This document shows, in pieces, positions 1-11,582 of a stretch of DNA of 64,000 nucleotides. Location of the stretch: NCBI GenBank assembly GCA_033398695.1, contig CM065801.1, positions 55,128,358 to 55,192,357 of the forward strand. Direction: 5' to 3'. Each line of letters begins with the position of its first letter. The stretch's first letter is position 1. Under the pieces are notes generated by a model. That model did no database searches. It had not been told where the DNA came from and worked only from the letters and a program-made list of their open reading frames with translations. The translations under genes were made by a program, and so were the position numbers. Source of the DNA: Orobanche coerulescens. Its lineage: Eukaryota; Streptophyta; Magnoliopsida; Lamiales; Orobanchaceae.

Positions 1-1025
1 AGGGCATTCCATTCCCTTATCATGAGTCTAGCCACACTCGCTTTCCTACTCAAGGCGTCTGCCACGACATTGGCCTTGCCTGGATGATGCTGAATGGAGA
101 AGTTATAATCTTCAAGGAGTTCTATCCATCGTCTCTGTCTTAGATTCAACTCCTTCTGAGAGAATAGATATTTGAGACTCTTGTGGTCAGTAAAAATGGT
201 GAAGGTAGCTCCATACAAGTAGTGTCTCCATTTCTTCAAGGCAAACACTATTGCTGCGAGTTCAAGGTCATGGGTCAGATAGTTCAGCTCGTGGACCTTT
301 AGCTTTCGGGATGCGTAAGCCAAAACCTTGCCGTTTTGCATCAGCACAGCTCCTAATCCTTCCTTCGATGCGTCACTGTACAACACAAACCCTTCGCTTC
401 CTTCGGGAAGTGTTAGTACAGGTGCGGTTGTGAGTTTCCTCTTAAGCTCCTGGAAGCTCGACTCACACTTATCGTTCCACACAAATTTGACATGTTTCTG
501 TGTTAGTCTTGTGAGTGGTCCTGCAATTTTAGAGAAGTCTTTAATGAATTTGCGGTAGTAACCCGCAAGTCCAATAAAGCTTCGAATCTCCGTGACTGTT
601 TCTGGCCTCTTCTAGTCCAGAATAGTCTCCAACTTTGATGGATCTACTGCAATTCCTTCTCCTGATATGACGTGTCCTAGAAACGCCACTTCTTTTAACC
701 AGAATTCACACTTGCTGAATTTGGCGTACAATTTATGCTCCCTTAGCGTCTTTAGCACCAAATTTAGGTGAGTTTCGTGTTCTTGATCCGACTTGGAATA
801 AACGAGTATGTCGTCGATAAATATTACTACGAATTGATCCAAATATGGTTGGAACACGTGGTGCATTAAATCCATAAATGCAGCTGGTGCGTTGGTCAAT
901 CCAAAAGGCATTACCACGAATTCATAATGACCATACCTAGTTTGAAAGGCAGTCTTTGGTATGTCATTCTCTTTGATCTTCAACTGATAATATCCTTGTT
1001 GGAGATCGAACTTCGAGTAAACCAT
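1..1025 (-). pseudogene. pol: G1 reverse transcriptase and RNase H, interrupted and cut by window edge
   Basis: This continues the same frame after the TAG at 1038-1040. Residues include [34 protein letters not shown] and the RT catalytic FIDDILVYS near 800-830. A TAG at 612-614 interrupts the thumb/connection region. Beyond it the frame stays open to position 1 and contains RNase H motifs: [22 protein letters not shown] and the [15 protein letters not shown] end. The 612 stop fits a tryptophan codon changed by G-to-A, which is C-to-T in a CAG context on the other strand. Integrase would follow to the left of the window. The product would copy element RNA inside cytoplasmic virus-like particles. 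Confidence 0.9.
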
Positions 1026-1037
1026 TGCACCTTGTAG

Positions 1038-2945
1038 CTAATCGAATAGTTCGTCGATCCTGGGAAGTGGATACTTGTTCTTAACAGTAATGTTGTTAAG
1101 TTTACGGTAATCGATACACAATCTTAGCGTGCCATCCTTCTTCTTTACGAATAGCACTAGCGCTCCCCAAGGGGATATGCTTGGTCGGATAAATCCAACT
1201 TCTAGTAATTTTTGCAACTGAACCTTCAGTTCTTGCAGTTCTAGTGGAGCCATTCGATATGGCATTGTAGCCACCGGTGCCTTTCCTAGCAATATATCTA
1301 TATTAAATTCAGCTTCTCTATCTGGAGGTAGAGAAGTGAGTTCCGTGGGAAAAACATCAGGGTATTTTGATATTACTGGTATTGCTTCGATCTCGGTTGT
1401 GCTATTGGGTTTATTCATGACAAAAGCTAGATATCCCGTTGCTCCCTTCGAAATAGCCTTCATCGACTTCGTGGCTGATATAATCGGGGCCGAGTTAATT
1501 TTAGCATTTCCATGTATTTCAACTACAGGGTGATCGGGTTTGCAAAATCGAACAATTTTAGAATGGCAATCAAGTTGTGCATAGTTCTTAGATAGCCAAT
1601 CCATACCAAGTATGAGGTCATACTCAAGTATGGGAAGAAGAATTAGGTCAGCAGGAAAACATTGACTCTCAACTACAACTTCGCAATTCCTAAATACCGA
1701 ATCTGTTTCCTGGATTGCACCCATAGGTGTGGACACCACTAAGCTTACAGGCAATGATTCCATACATACATTCAGTTTTTGTGCGTAATGGGGTGCAACA
1801 AAAGAATGTGATGATCCTGGATCTAATAATGCATGAGCAGAGTGGTTTGACACAAGGAATGTACCTTCCACCACGTCTGTTGCATTAGGAGCTTCTTGTC
1901 CATCTAAGGCAAAAACTCTTGCTGGCGCTTTTCCCTTGCCCTTGCGATCGTCCTTCTTAGCCGCGTTTTTCTGTTGATTGTTATCCGGTGCTTCCCACTT
2001 TGGGAATTTCCTAATCTGATGCTGATTATCCCCACAGCGCAGACACCTCCCCTGTTTCTTCCAACAGTCCTCGGGTTTATGCCCCATCTTATTGCAGTGA
2101 GGACAGGGCGGTAGGTTGTTTACAGGCTTCTTTTCGGTGTTCTGTCCTGAAGTATTGCGCTGGAATTTCTGGGGTGGCCTGGATGATGAGTTTGGCATGG
2201 CTCTCATTGACTTCCCAATGGTGCGCTCCTTTGCCTGACCCAGTCGGGTCATCCCGCTTTCAATTCGGCTGGTAGCTTCGGCAGCTTCTGTCATCGTCGT
2301 CATCCTTACTGGCAGCAAGCTTTGTTGAAGCGTAAATCTCAACCCACGCGTAAACTTGTACAATCTGTCCTCCTCGGTGCTCACCAGTCCCAACGCGTAT
2401 TTTGAGAGTCGATTGAATTGAGACTCGTACTGGGCGACAGTCATTGCCCCTTGCTTAAGATGATAAAATTCATCACGGCGAGCCTCACGAGCGGCTTGGG
2501 AAATGTATTGATCACGGAAAGCTTTAAATAAGTTCTCCCATGTCCGGTCAGTGGCCTCTCTTGTCCATTTTCCACTGGTAATCTTCCACCAATCGTGAGC
2601 CGCAGACTCCAATCGAAAAGTTGCGAGTGCTAGCTTCTGCTCTTCCGAGTACTGTAGGGTTGCAAATATACTCTCTATCCTCTCTAACCAGTGTTCGGCA
2701 ATCGCGTCGTCTGGATCCCCAAGAAATGTAGGGGGTTTGAATCAGAGAAACCTTTCTAAGGCCCGGTCATGTGTTTCGGGTGCATTCGGGTTTGGTGCAA
2801 TATGCTGTTGTAGAAAGGTCACCAGTTGGGTGATTGCTTGAGCAGTGTTATTGTCCCCTTGGAATGGATTTCCGTTACCTCCGTGTTGTTCCTCATTGTT
2901 GTTATGTTGAGCATGGGGTCTCCCACGTCCACGTCGGTCGGCCAT
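1038..2945 (-). pseudogene. gag-pol: G1 gag-protease-RT N-terminus, interrupted
   Basis: The frame opens at ATG 2945 with a basic start (MADRRGRGRPHAQ) and would make the capsid protein, protease and first part of reverse transcriptase as one polyprotein. A TGA at 2742-2744 breaks it near residue 68; the same frame resumes and runs to a TAG at 1038-1040. Visible parts in order: capsid region with HDWWK; a CCHC knuckle [14 protein letters not shown]; a second knuckle-like [14 protein letters not shown] that lacks its last cysteine; an aspartic protease site reading [10 protein letters not shown], where the usual D-T-G or D-S-G is D-P-G; then RT with [18 protein letters not shown]. Both stops can be explained by C-to-T change (CGA to TGA, CAG to TAG). 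The altered protease triad suggests loss of function before or during decay. Confidence 0.9.
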
Positions 2946-3244
2946 CTATCGCCATTAACGGTTATTATAATTAGTTTATTTCGAGTTGTAAGTATAGAAA
3001 AGTCAATCATGCAAACGTTATTTTAAATCTCATTATAACGTAATACGAATAACACATCATTATTGCATCCTAATGGTTTGATTTGACATGCGAAAATTAT
3101 AGTTTTTTTTTTGATAGGGATAGTTAGTAAGTTGTCCAACTTAACCATCGTTCAAATACCAAAGAACAAACATAAGTACATCATAACGTCATCATAATAG
3201 TTAAACCTCAAAGTAGGAACATAGCGGTATCACTCTCAGTCTTC

Positions 3245-3797
3245 TCATGGCTCCATCGGGTCTGCCTCAGGGTCCTCTTCTTCAGAGCTAGAGGATACAT
3301 CAATCCTCTCTCCTGGGGTTATAACCTCGATCCCTGGGATAAGCTCCACTAATTTTATCACTCGAGCACGTATCGCATCGAAGAACTCTCTGTCCCAAAG
3401 GTGCTCCTTGGCCAGGGTACACTCCAGTGTCTCAACTCGGGAGCTCAGCTGAGATCGAACATGCTGGAGGCTCCTGATGGCGGCCTCTTGTCTCGCTGCG
3501 TGTGTATCCCGCTGATGTAGTGCCATCTCTAGACTCCTACATTCCTTACGTCGGGACTCTAGTGCCTGGAACGCCTCCTGTCTCTGCCCTCGATATGATT
3601 TCGCCTCCTGCCTGGTCCTATCCAGCTCTCCTGTTAAGGTATGAATCTGCTGCTCGAGTCGCTCAATCCAATCCTGGTCCTTAAGCTTTGCTCAAATCGG
3701 TCCTTGACTCTCGCCAGTAGGTATCCTGCTCTTCTAAGAGCTTGACCTTCTCCGTTAAACGCGTGAGCTCAATGATCCTATCCATTTCGGAATCCAT
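3245..3797 (-). pseudogene. Extra coiled-coil reading frame between PBS and gag of G1
   Basis: A reading frame lies between the primer binding site (4319) and gag (2945) on the same strand. The intact downstream part (3526 to 3245, 93 residues from an internal Met) is rich in heptad-like leucines and charged residues (LQHVRSQLSSRVETLECTL) and ends in an acidic tail, SSSSEEEDPEADPMEP. In-frame coiled-coil sequence continues upstream. It links to ATG 3797 if one frameshift near 3690-3700 is allowed, giving about 184 codons. I do not recognise the family. Known parallel: Ogre/Tat gypsy elements carry an unknown ORF before gag, but this RT looks Tekay-like. It could also be a captured fragment. 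No function is assigned. Confidence 0.5.
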
Positions 3798-4307
3798 ACC
3801 TACCAGACCAAGGTCTAAGTCAGTATTTCGTAAAAATCTAATGTCCAATGTAAACTCTATTAAGCATGAATAATCATCAAGGCAGTGATCTTAATGATTC
3901 AACAAGTATGCTTATGTGACACTAGCGATTAATACCTTATTTTAGAATAGTAAGGAGGTTTAATGAATTTTAGATAAACCGATAAGTAACATATACTATA
4001 TCCGTTTCAAGAGTTCAATAGAGGAATTTACTCAATCGGGAAATGCTACGAATACTTAATTAAGTATCCGATTCTGAAAAGACTAAGCATCGCTTGTTTA
4101 GCTGATGACATAGAAACTGTTGAATATGACTACGCATTTTCCAAGTGAATTGCGACAAGTCGAAAGAGATTTTATTGGGAGTTGACTCGAGGAATCTACT
4201 TTAGGTCTTAACCCTATGGTTTACTTCGCCCTAGGTGGAATCCTCATCTAAGTCCGAAGAATCTTATCCTGGAAAAGCTCGATGTAAGTGTCCTTCTTAC
4301 AAAGCGA
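3798..4307 (-). other. G1 untranslated leader
   Basis: About 0.5 kb between the PBS and the coiled-coil frame. It is AT-rich with no open frame of note. It would be the 5' leader of the genomic RNA after the PBS, where packaging signals normally lie; I see no specific motif. Confidence 0.5.
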
Positions 4308-4319
4308 GCTCTGATACCA
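4308..4319 (-). other. G1 primer binding site (initiator tRNA-Met)
   Basis: On the minus strand the sequence is TGGTATCAGAGC, the standard plant-element match to the 3' end of initiator tRNA-Met. It lies 4 bases inside the LTR end at 4324, which fixes that end and the orientation. Confidence 0.93.
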
Positions 4320-4323
4320 CTTC

Positions 4324-7300
4324 TGTCACGCCCCCAACATCGGGCAGGACGAGGGCGCGACGATACATGTCGATCAATCAATAAGAGTGCAGTAAAGATA
4401 TTGCGGAAGCTAGAATAAAGATCAATAAAATTTCAACAACGATCTTAACCCGATGTTTTAAGATTCGTTGAAATAAAAGTTGGTAATGAAATTTCAAAGA
4501 TCAGAACATTACAGCAGAACTTCTTTCCAAAATTGCAAAAGTACCAAATACGAAACATAACTAATCGATTACAAGGTGGAATTGTACACAATTCTATGTC
4601 TCGAAGGTCTTCTACACGGTCTCTTCAAAAGTCCCCTCGTCTTTGGCCGGATTCTCATCCTCTGGTTTAAAATGGAAAACGGTGGGGTGAGACAAAGGGT
4701 CTCAGTGAGTGGGTGATCGTGTGCGAGTGTGGCTTACTTTTCTTTGAAAACATTTTGATTGATGCATGGTTTTATAAAGTATATGAAATTGGAATCGTTT
4801 GCAAGATACATTATAATTTTTATGAACACAATAAACACTTACAGGTGCGATATTATAATCCTGTCCCCGTGGACGGATGTCAAGTCAAGCAGTTGGTCAA
4901 TCAGTCAAGCTAGCTTCGAATCCTGCCGATATGGACTTTGGATTCTAGGCTCTCCTTATTACTCCTACCAAGATAGGCCGTCGCCCCAAGATTTGGACCG
5001 TCGCCCCAAGATTTGGACCGTCGCCCCAAGTAGAGCCTTCGCTCTTTTCACACTTAGCGTGTGCTTCCTTATCTCTTATCTGGGCTCGGTATGTCCTTAG
5101 CTGTGGGTCAAAACCCGGATCACACCATAATCGCGATTATACCCCAAGTCTACGACCCAGGTCCCTCGGAACACTCCGTTCCTCGGTTATGGGAATAGGA
5201 AACAACGGTAGCCTCGTTCATGAACCGCGGCCTCGCTGCTCGATCCAAGACTTGGTCTAACCGTCTCTGACACGATTAGGGACTCTAGAGGTGGCTCATA
5301 CAGTTCAAGAGGTGTCCCCGGATTTTAGGTTGGCTCTCTGGTTCGTATGGGATCAAGAGGTGGCCCCCGTCCGTCGACGTGGCACTTTGCCCCGGTAGAG
5401 TTAGAGGCGGACCCGTCCGTGGCACTTTGCTTGTATAGCACTTAGTTCCCGGACAGTTACAGTCAGTAGTCAGACGCATGTCACGAGTATCAAGTATGTG
5501 TTCGGTTAGTCAGGTTAATTGCGTCTTTTTGACTAAGTACGAAATATGTATTATTTATAATTGTGGCCCGATTTGTTCGAAAAAAGGATTCATAAATAAA
5601 TCTGAGAAATAATCTGAATAATCTTATTAACAGTCTGGGGAGTTTAGATCAGGTATTTATATAATATGGGCAGGTTCGACGATAACGAGAAATCTTTGGA
5701 ATAGGTTGAATGGACGCTTTTGCCCTTGGGTTCGAGTTTTAGTATTTAGAGTAAGGATCGAATTCGGATGGTTGTGAAATTTGTGAGAATGTCAAAAATA
5801 TTCCCACGACTCCAGATTTAAGGAAATTTCGGAATTTTCAGTTTCGAGACTGAATTTTCCAGAATTTACGGTTTTGCCCCAAAACTTAGGAAAATTATTC
5901 TGGGGCTTATAATGTTATGAAATTAGCTCGGATTTTGATGAAATTTTACGAGGTGACTCGTAATAGGTCTGGAATGATAGATTTGTAAAAAATTCCAGAA
6001 AATTTCAGACTTGGTCCAGAATTCTAATTTTCTTGCGTTTTGACCCCAAAAGTGTTTCAAATTACAATTTTGGTTTATAAGTATAGATATCGAAGTCCGA
6101 AGTGTACGAAACTTTACGAACAGCTTATATATGAAGAAATATATGCGGTACAGGGTCTAGAATACGTATTTTTGTAATTTTTCAATTTAATCTCCAAACT
6201 ACCTAAAATTGCAATTTGTGCCCAATTTTCCGTTTACTCGATTAAATTCTCGTTTTCGGCCACAAGTACATTATCACATATTACAACTTAATCATATGAC
6301 ACTAAAATTCCAGATTTGAGATAAGGTCACGAGAAAGTACAAGGTAGGTATAAAGATTACAATTTTTCACGAAATTAGAATCCGACTATCGAATCGGTTG
6401 TCGACTAAAATTGTCAAATCAACTTGCATGATGTTATAACCATAATATGAATATTCAAAACATGTATATACTCAGAATTTTCCAGTTTTGTACATGCATC
6501 ATAATTTCTCATAATATTCATAAATAAAAATCAAGAAATATAAATATTTATATAGAAATATTAACAAAAACTTGTAGTATAATTTCAATATGCAAAATTT
6601 GACATGCAACTCAAGAATATATTTCAAAATTTTCAGATCTCACATGCATCATCATAAACAAGAAATAATTGATTTTTTTTTTGTTTTCAAAATTTTGAAG
6701 AATTTCCACTCACCTTAGTTGAATTCGTGTGGGATTCTTGGTCTCGGGTTTTGAAAGACGATTTCTCATCCTATCCTCTATGGCTCGGCCGTATGAATCA
6801 CCATCCAAGGTGGGTATTTTTGTTGTATGTTAAGATTATTGTTAGTATAAAGGTTACCACTAAAGTTTTAGGAAAGAAAAGGGTTGAAAATGAGATTACT
6901 AAGTGCAGATTTTTGTTTGGTGTATGTGTGGAAGGAAGAGTGTGTTGATATATATTGTAAGTATTTAAAAGGGGTGGTCAAGGCTTGGGAAAATGGGGTG
7001 TAAATAGGTCCTTTGCATGGGAAACATGGCTAGTAAAAAAAATGTTGATCCCCTCCCTTGTCCTCCATTTGGCCGTCCCATATGTGTGTGTGTTTATATA
7101 TTATATTTTTTTTGGTGTTTAATTGTTGTGTGTAAGTATATATATACATATATATGTATATATAGTTGGGATTTGAAGTGAATTCCAAGCCTTAGGAATT
7201 TTATTAAGTTGGACTTGAGCCTTTTAGTGTGTTCATATGTGTAGGTATTGATACACATGGCCCATTAGGAATTTCATGTTCCTATTTCGAGTTTTAATTA

Positions 7301-7447
7301 ATTCATTATCTCATTCATAAAATAATTTATGAATAAATAAGTAAAATAAAATGAAACTAGATGTAGATTACAAACAATTATTATTAGAGTACATCATGAT
7401 TTAATAATTATACATGTAGTAAACTATCGAGTTTAGGGGGTTTTACA
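4324..7447 (-). repeat. G1 5' LTR, about 3.1 kb
   Basis: On the minus strand it starts TGTAAAACCCCC at 7447 and ends GGGGGCGTGACA at 4324, next to the PBS. The U3 part (7447 to about 6900) is AT-rich with TATATA runs near 7130-7165. A short tandem repeat sits at 4979-5030 and a TGAGAC/GTCTCA hairpin at 4688-4704. It has no palindrome array of the kind seen in the other gypsy LTRs here. The right-hand flank (7448 on) is a different LTR, so G1 probably inserted into an older LTR. Confidence 0.88.
4979..5030. repeat. 20-bp tandem repeat, 2.5 copies, in G1 LTR
   Basis: The unit TCGCCCCAAGATTTGGACCG occurs at 4981-5000 and 5001-5020 without change, then half a copy at 5021-5030. It occupies the slot, 650-700 bp from the LTR 3' end, where the other gypsy LTRs here also have tandem repeats. 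Confidence 0.9.
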
Positions 7448-8166
7448 CGTGACGTGGGTTTTAACCTTGTGTATTGTTGTTGGTTTCATTTGTGAAAACA
7501 AAACCTTTGGGCTGTGATCCCTGTTGATTTTGGAAAGGGAAGGATTCGGTAATCCTAAATTATTTTCTATTAAAACTCTCGATGGCATTTTAAACTGTTT
7601 TATGAATTATTTCCCCTGATTGGTGATCTTTCGGTTTTGGATTGTTTTTCCCAAACTCTTGCCTCGGGAAGTACTTTTCGTTACGTTTGGCTTTTTGAGG
7701 ATTCCTGGTTATTGTTATTCGTGGAATGTGAATTGTATGACTCGTATTTTGCACTTTGTTCTTGCACTAGCAAAATAGTGGAGTTTTGCTAACCCCCGAG
7801 TATTCGGGGGGTGGATGTCTGTTTTTGCATTCCGGTTTTGGGAGCATAACATAGGGTCGGCACGAAGGATGATGAAAGATGATCGGTACTAATCACATGA
7901 GGAACCGTACGTTGTTGTATTGGTTCAGTTGTATTTTATTTCTGATGCGGTATATTTTCCCCGTTGTATGGGAGCATTGTGTATTCGACCTCTGCGTGGG
8001 TATGTATTGAGTTGTATGTATTTATTGAAAGACCAAATCGGTCTACTGAGTCATTTTTAGCCTTAAAGGCATTGTTGAGATGTTCGACGTTGTCTACCAG
8101 CCTGGTAGATCCTTGAGGAAAGGGTTTACGGCGTGTAATATCCCCGAGTGGATTGGGGGTGTTACA
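7448..8166 (+). repeat. LTR 3' fragment related to the TR-GAG LTR
   Basis: It shares the hairpin block (7768-7810), the phrases GGTGGATGTCTG and GCCTGGTAGATCCTTG, and the terminal 33-bp stem (8134-8166, TGTAATATCCCC...GTGTTACA) with the TR-GAG LTRs. U3 and the left part are missing; G1 begins at 7447. After 8166 there is no PBS but a CACTA fragment, so this is a truncated solo-type relic. Confidence 0.8.
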
Positions 8167-8471
8167 GCGGGTGGGCTGGGCGGGGATGTGCGGGCCTAGA
8201 CAGAGGCCGGGATGTGGGCAGGGGCGGGCGAGCTGGGCGGGATGTGAGCAGGGGCAATTAATTTTTTTTTTAAAAATTTTAACAGCGGTTCTTATAGAAA
8301 CCACTGTTAATTTAACAGCGGTTGTTACAAAGAACCGATGTTATTTACATTTAACATCGGTTCTTTGTAACAACCGCTATTAATTTAACATCAGAGCCTT
8401 TAACAGCGGTTCCAGAACCGCTATTAAAATGGCTCCAGAACCGCTGTTAAAAGTCCAGTTTTGTAGTAGTG
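8167..8471. mobile_element. CACTA DNA transposon terminal fragment
   Basis: Read on the minus strand from 8471 it begins CACTACTACAAAAC, a CACTA-superfamily end. It is followed by subterminal copies of AACAGCGGTTC in both orientations (8279-8457). Three hairpins are visible: about 8280-8310, 8313-8382 (31-nt arms, one mismatch, 8-nt loop) and 8401-8426. The left side (8167-8270) is G-rich with GGGCGGG-type repeats and no CACTA end, so only one terminus survives. No transposase is present. Confidence 0.8.
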
Positions 8472-10088
8472 CCTATATTCAATTCTTGGCCTCTCGTATA
8501 CTAGTATTAACATAGAAGAGGTGATTTCGTAAGCTCCGGTGAAGATTATCCAAGTCATTCGACCCATTCCTCGTTTCTCCTCGTGGCTCTTGTTGAATTG
8601 TCATCTACCATCATTGTTCTTCATCCTCCAAGGTAAGTCTATCAATCTTTGGAGTAATCTCTTCAATGTTGTTGATTATTACTCGTTAGATTACGGGTAC
8701 TTGGGTAGACTTTTCAAAAAATCTCGTAGACGATCTAAATGGACGAACTTGTAGTAATGGGGTTTATCATTGTTCGTATAATTCATTTCTTACAACTTGT
8801 TGTAACAAACACATAAAAAAATTTCCATCTTAATTTACATTTGGATCATATATAATTGACGAATCAATTGTAGAAGAATTTCATAGTAATTTATCACCAT
8901 TCGATAAGCTAGTCGTAACCTACTCTCGCAATATGATGATCAACGTTAAAGTTACTGGGGAAATTAATTCGATATTATTAATGTCATTGAGAATCAAACG
9001 GCAAAATCATTGTGTAAAATGGTAGTCCACCGATTGAAGTACTCGGAATAGAGAATTGAATTAGAAGTATGGAATTCGATTATGATATGGTCGTTGTTGC
9101 TAACCGAATGATGATTGACATAATCTTGCTGAACAAATCGATATAGTTGACATTAACCGTAAGAATTGAACAACATAGTGGTATGTATTGCTTGTGAACT
9201 TAGAAGCACGATACTAGTGTTGGCAATTAAAATTACGTTAGGAGCCCGGTTAGGAAGGGAAGGGAGACTAGTTCTATTCATCATGATTGTATGAGGTGTT
9301 AATCGGATATTACATGACTAGGTTAAGCTCGATCGGGCGTGGAGATCCCAATTATTGTAAAGCACCTACCGTCGGAATCAAAGGCAAGTGAAATCTTTCT
9401 CGAGAAATGTTATTATTGTTAAAATGTTTGTAATCATAAATGTGCCATTATTGATGTAAGATCGACAGTTGTCTTTCTTTAAAAATGTGTTATTAATGGG
9501 TCGATGTGTTGGGGATAAAACATGTATGGTACCCGTATGAAAATGTGTTAGAGGATAAAACCCAATTTGGGCACCTACGTTCCGGGATATTCCCGTGTGG
9601 ATACTTTCGTGACCCTTAGTTGCGACCTTGGGGTATATGTGATAAAAAGAGAAAGACAACGTCAGTCGTGTGATGAATTGTTTTCTGTTGGCTATGTGGC
9701 ACTGTGTTCGGTAAAATTTTATATGTACCGTTGCTAGTAATTGTTATTGGTATGCATTCTCTGACCCTGGTTACCTGGCGTGATTTTTCGTTCCAGGTAA
9801 ATTTGTTAACCATGTGCAGGGCATATGAGGAGTCCGGTCAGACTTGAACGGTGTTGGAATAAACTCTTGCCGCTGCTTTAAATAAATTTGATCTTTGAAA
9901 CTTCCGTTATGTAATAATCGAACTTTGAATTATGTTCTTCTTAAAAACCTTTTGTTTCATGATATGTAACCGTGGACTTATCGTTATATTGTAATTTCTT
10001 TAAAATGTCTATTTCCTAAATTAGCCTTGTGGGTCCGACAAGGGATTCACGGTACTGTAATACCTCGGTAAATTTTGTGGGTGTTACA
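8472..10088 (+). repeat. Partial LTR of the G2 family, U3 missing
   Basis: From about 8472 it tracks the G2 LTR beginning about 70 bp downstream of that LTR's TATA box (shared phrase GCTCCGGTGAAGATTATCC at 8533 and about 12569). It follows the second half of that LTR to the shared end TGTAATACCTCG...GTGTTACA at 10056-10088. It keeps the TTACCTGG/CCAGGTAA hairpin at 9771-9800. No PBS follows. It shows what the G2 LTR looks like without the TR-GAG insertion. Confidence 0.85.
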
Positions 10089-10425
10089 TTTATCCTCCAT
10101 CCTTTTAGAAATTAAAAACTCGTTTGATTAATAAATACAAAAATTTTATGGTGTGGAGGTTTTAAAATCCCATATTCAAATCGTTTGAAAATAGCACGAA
10201 TGCGCAAAAGAGATTTTCTCAAAATTCTTTCAATCCAAACAAAAGTTCATCATTGGTAACATTTTACCAAGTATCCAAAATTCTTCAAAACGTTCGTTCA
10301 CCACGTATCCAAAATTCTTCAAAGTGAGCCTTTAACGAGGCTAGCCGAATCTTTTGAAAACTCATTTCAAACAAACAAACAAACATACCAAGACGATCAC
10401 CAAGCAACATATCCATGAAACAAGA
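10089..10425. other. Unassigned AT-rich sequence
   Basis: No coding potential and no match to the elements described here. A phrase TATCCAAAATTCTTCAAA occurs twice (about 10270 and 10307). It may be the far part of LTR-A or a separate relic. Confidence 0.4.
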
Positions 10426-11150
10426 AATGTATGGACAAGGTACTTGCCTCGAATAGGAACAACACGGAGAATCGACCGAAGTAGGTTGGCACGAACCGAC
10501 TACGAACCCGCCGACTCCACCGAACGACAACTCGCGATAATAAACTACGAAGGACAATAACAACAATGAAATGAATTCCATAGTACGACTTAAACCCGTT
10601 GAATTCAAAGAACAAATCACAAAAGTTCAAGTGTTTCCCCCAAAACGGCCAAGAACACGAATCGGCCCGAAAAAACACGAAAATGGAATTCCAAATCGAA
10701 ATATGGATATACAATCCATAGGATATGTTTAGCAACATCATTTAACAACAATCGATCCATCAAAAATGGATGGAAAACGAGATCAAGAACAGAACCCCCA
10801 AAAAGTCGATTCGAAGGAAAACATCATTTAATCCATTGTTCTTCGTCGAATCAAAGTATATTCATGAATAATACTAAGATTAATCATACCCATCATGGAT
10901 TAATCAACAATTCGGAACGAATCGGACAAAAACTCAAAAACCCCAAAATTCAAGAAACTAGGGTTCTAAGAAGAGATTACCTTGATTCGCTGGATCAAAG
11001 GGTGATATAGGATGATTAATCAATGATATGAACTCAAGAACTTCATGGATTTGTTGTTCAACAACATGGATTCGCCTCTTCCAAAGCTCCAGCCGCGGAT
11101 AGAAAATAAAGGAAATGAAAAACGAGTGAAAATGTGGCTGCTCTGTCACA

Positions 11151-11157
11151 TTTATAT
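11151..11157 (-). promoter_or_regulatory. TATA box of LTR-A
   Basis: Minus strand ATATAAA, 10 bp downstream of the last palindrome and in the same relative place as in LTR-B, G2 and G5. Confidence 0.6.
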
Positions 11158-11167
11158 TGGGTCGGAC

Positions 11168-11582
11168 TAGCGTGCGCTACCCTTCCGGCAGTAGCGTGCG
11201 CTATCGGCCAGTATCGCCCAGAACTCTCGGTCGGGGCCCGCACAACCCGGCACTAATGACTCGACTGCCGACCGGGACCTGCCTGCCCGCCCCTGATAGC
11301 GTGCGCTGCGCGGACGCTAGCGCGCGCTAGCCGATCTGTCCAGAACCCTCTGGACCAACTGCTCGGCCAGGTAACATACGCTAGTCTACCGGCAGCATGC
11401 GCTACACATGCCGATTAGCACGCGCCACGACCGACAGTAACGTGCGCTACCTGCCGATCCTCCCCGAGTCCAGTACTCCAGTAACCACTCTGCACAGCCC
11501 GATAGCGTATGCTAGCCTGTCGGCAGCGTGCGCTACACCTGCCGAGCTAGCGTGCGCAACCTTCCGGTAGTAGCGTGCACTA
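11168..11582. promoter_or_regulatory. Palindrome array of LTR-A (12 units)
   Basis: Twelve near-palindromic 12-mers of the type TAGCGTGCGCTA start at 11168, 11192, 11297, 11318, 11372, 11393, 11416, 11438, 11503, 11524, 11548 and 11571. Within blocks the spacing is 21-24 bp. Two blocks of four repeat with a period of 131 bp. The array ends 10 bp from the TATA box on the minus strand. The position suggests a promoter-proximal enhancer; that is inference. Confidence 0.85.

Larger units (their letters stand above)
1..7447 (-). mobile_element. Ty3/gypsy element G1 (Tekay/Del-like chromovirus), 3' part outside window
   Basis: Read on the minus strand this is a 5' LTR (7447 to 4324), a primer binding site, a small coiled-coil reading frame, then gag, protease, reverse transcriptase and RNase H running off position 1. 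Integrase and the 3' LTR lie beyond the left edge. The RT reads like plant Tekay/Del chromoviruses and the long LTR fits that group. Lineage is my judgement from motifs. The polyprotein has at least three in-frame stops, so this copy is not autonomous. Because the other end is missing, no target duplication can be checked. Confidence 0.9.

Noticed and set aside
251..558. Plus-strand open frames over 251-558 and similar ones opposite other pol genes
   Set aside because: They are antisense shadows of RT/RNase H on the other strand and have no recognisable product.
8153..8383. Coding frames across 7936-8383
   Set aside because: They span an LTR end and a CACTA hairpin and are low-complexity.
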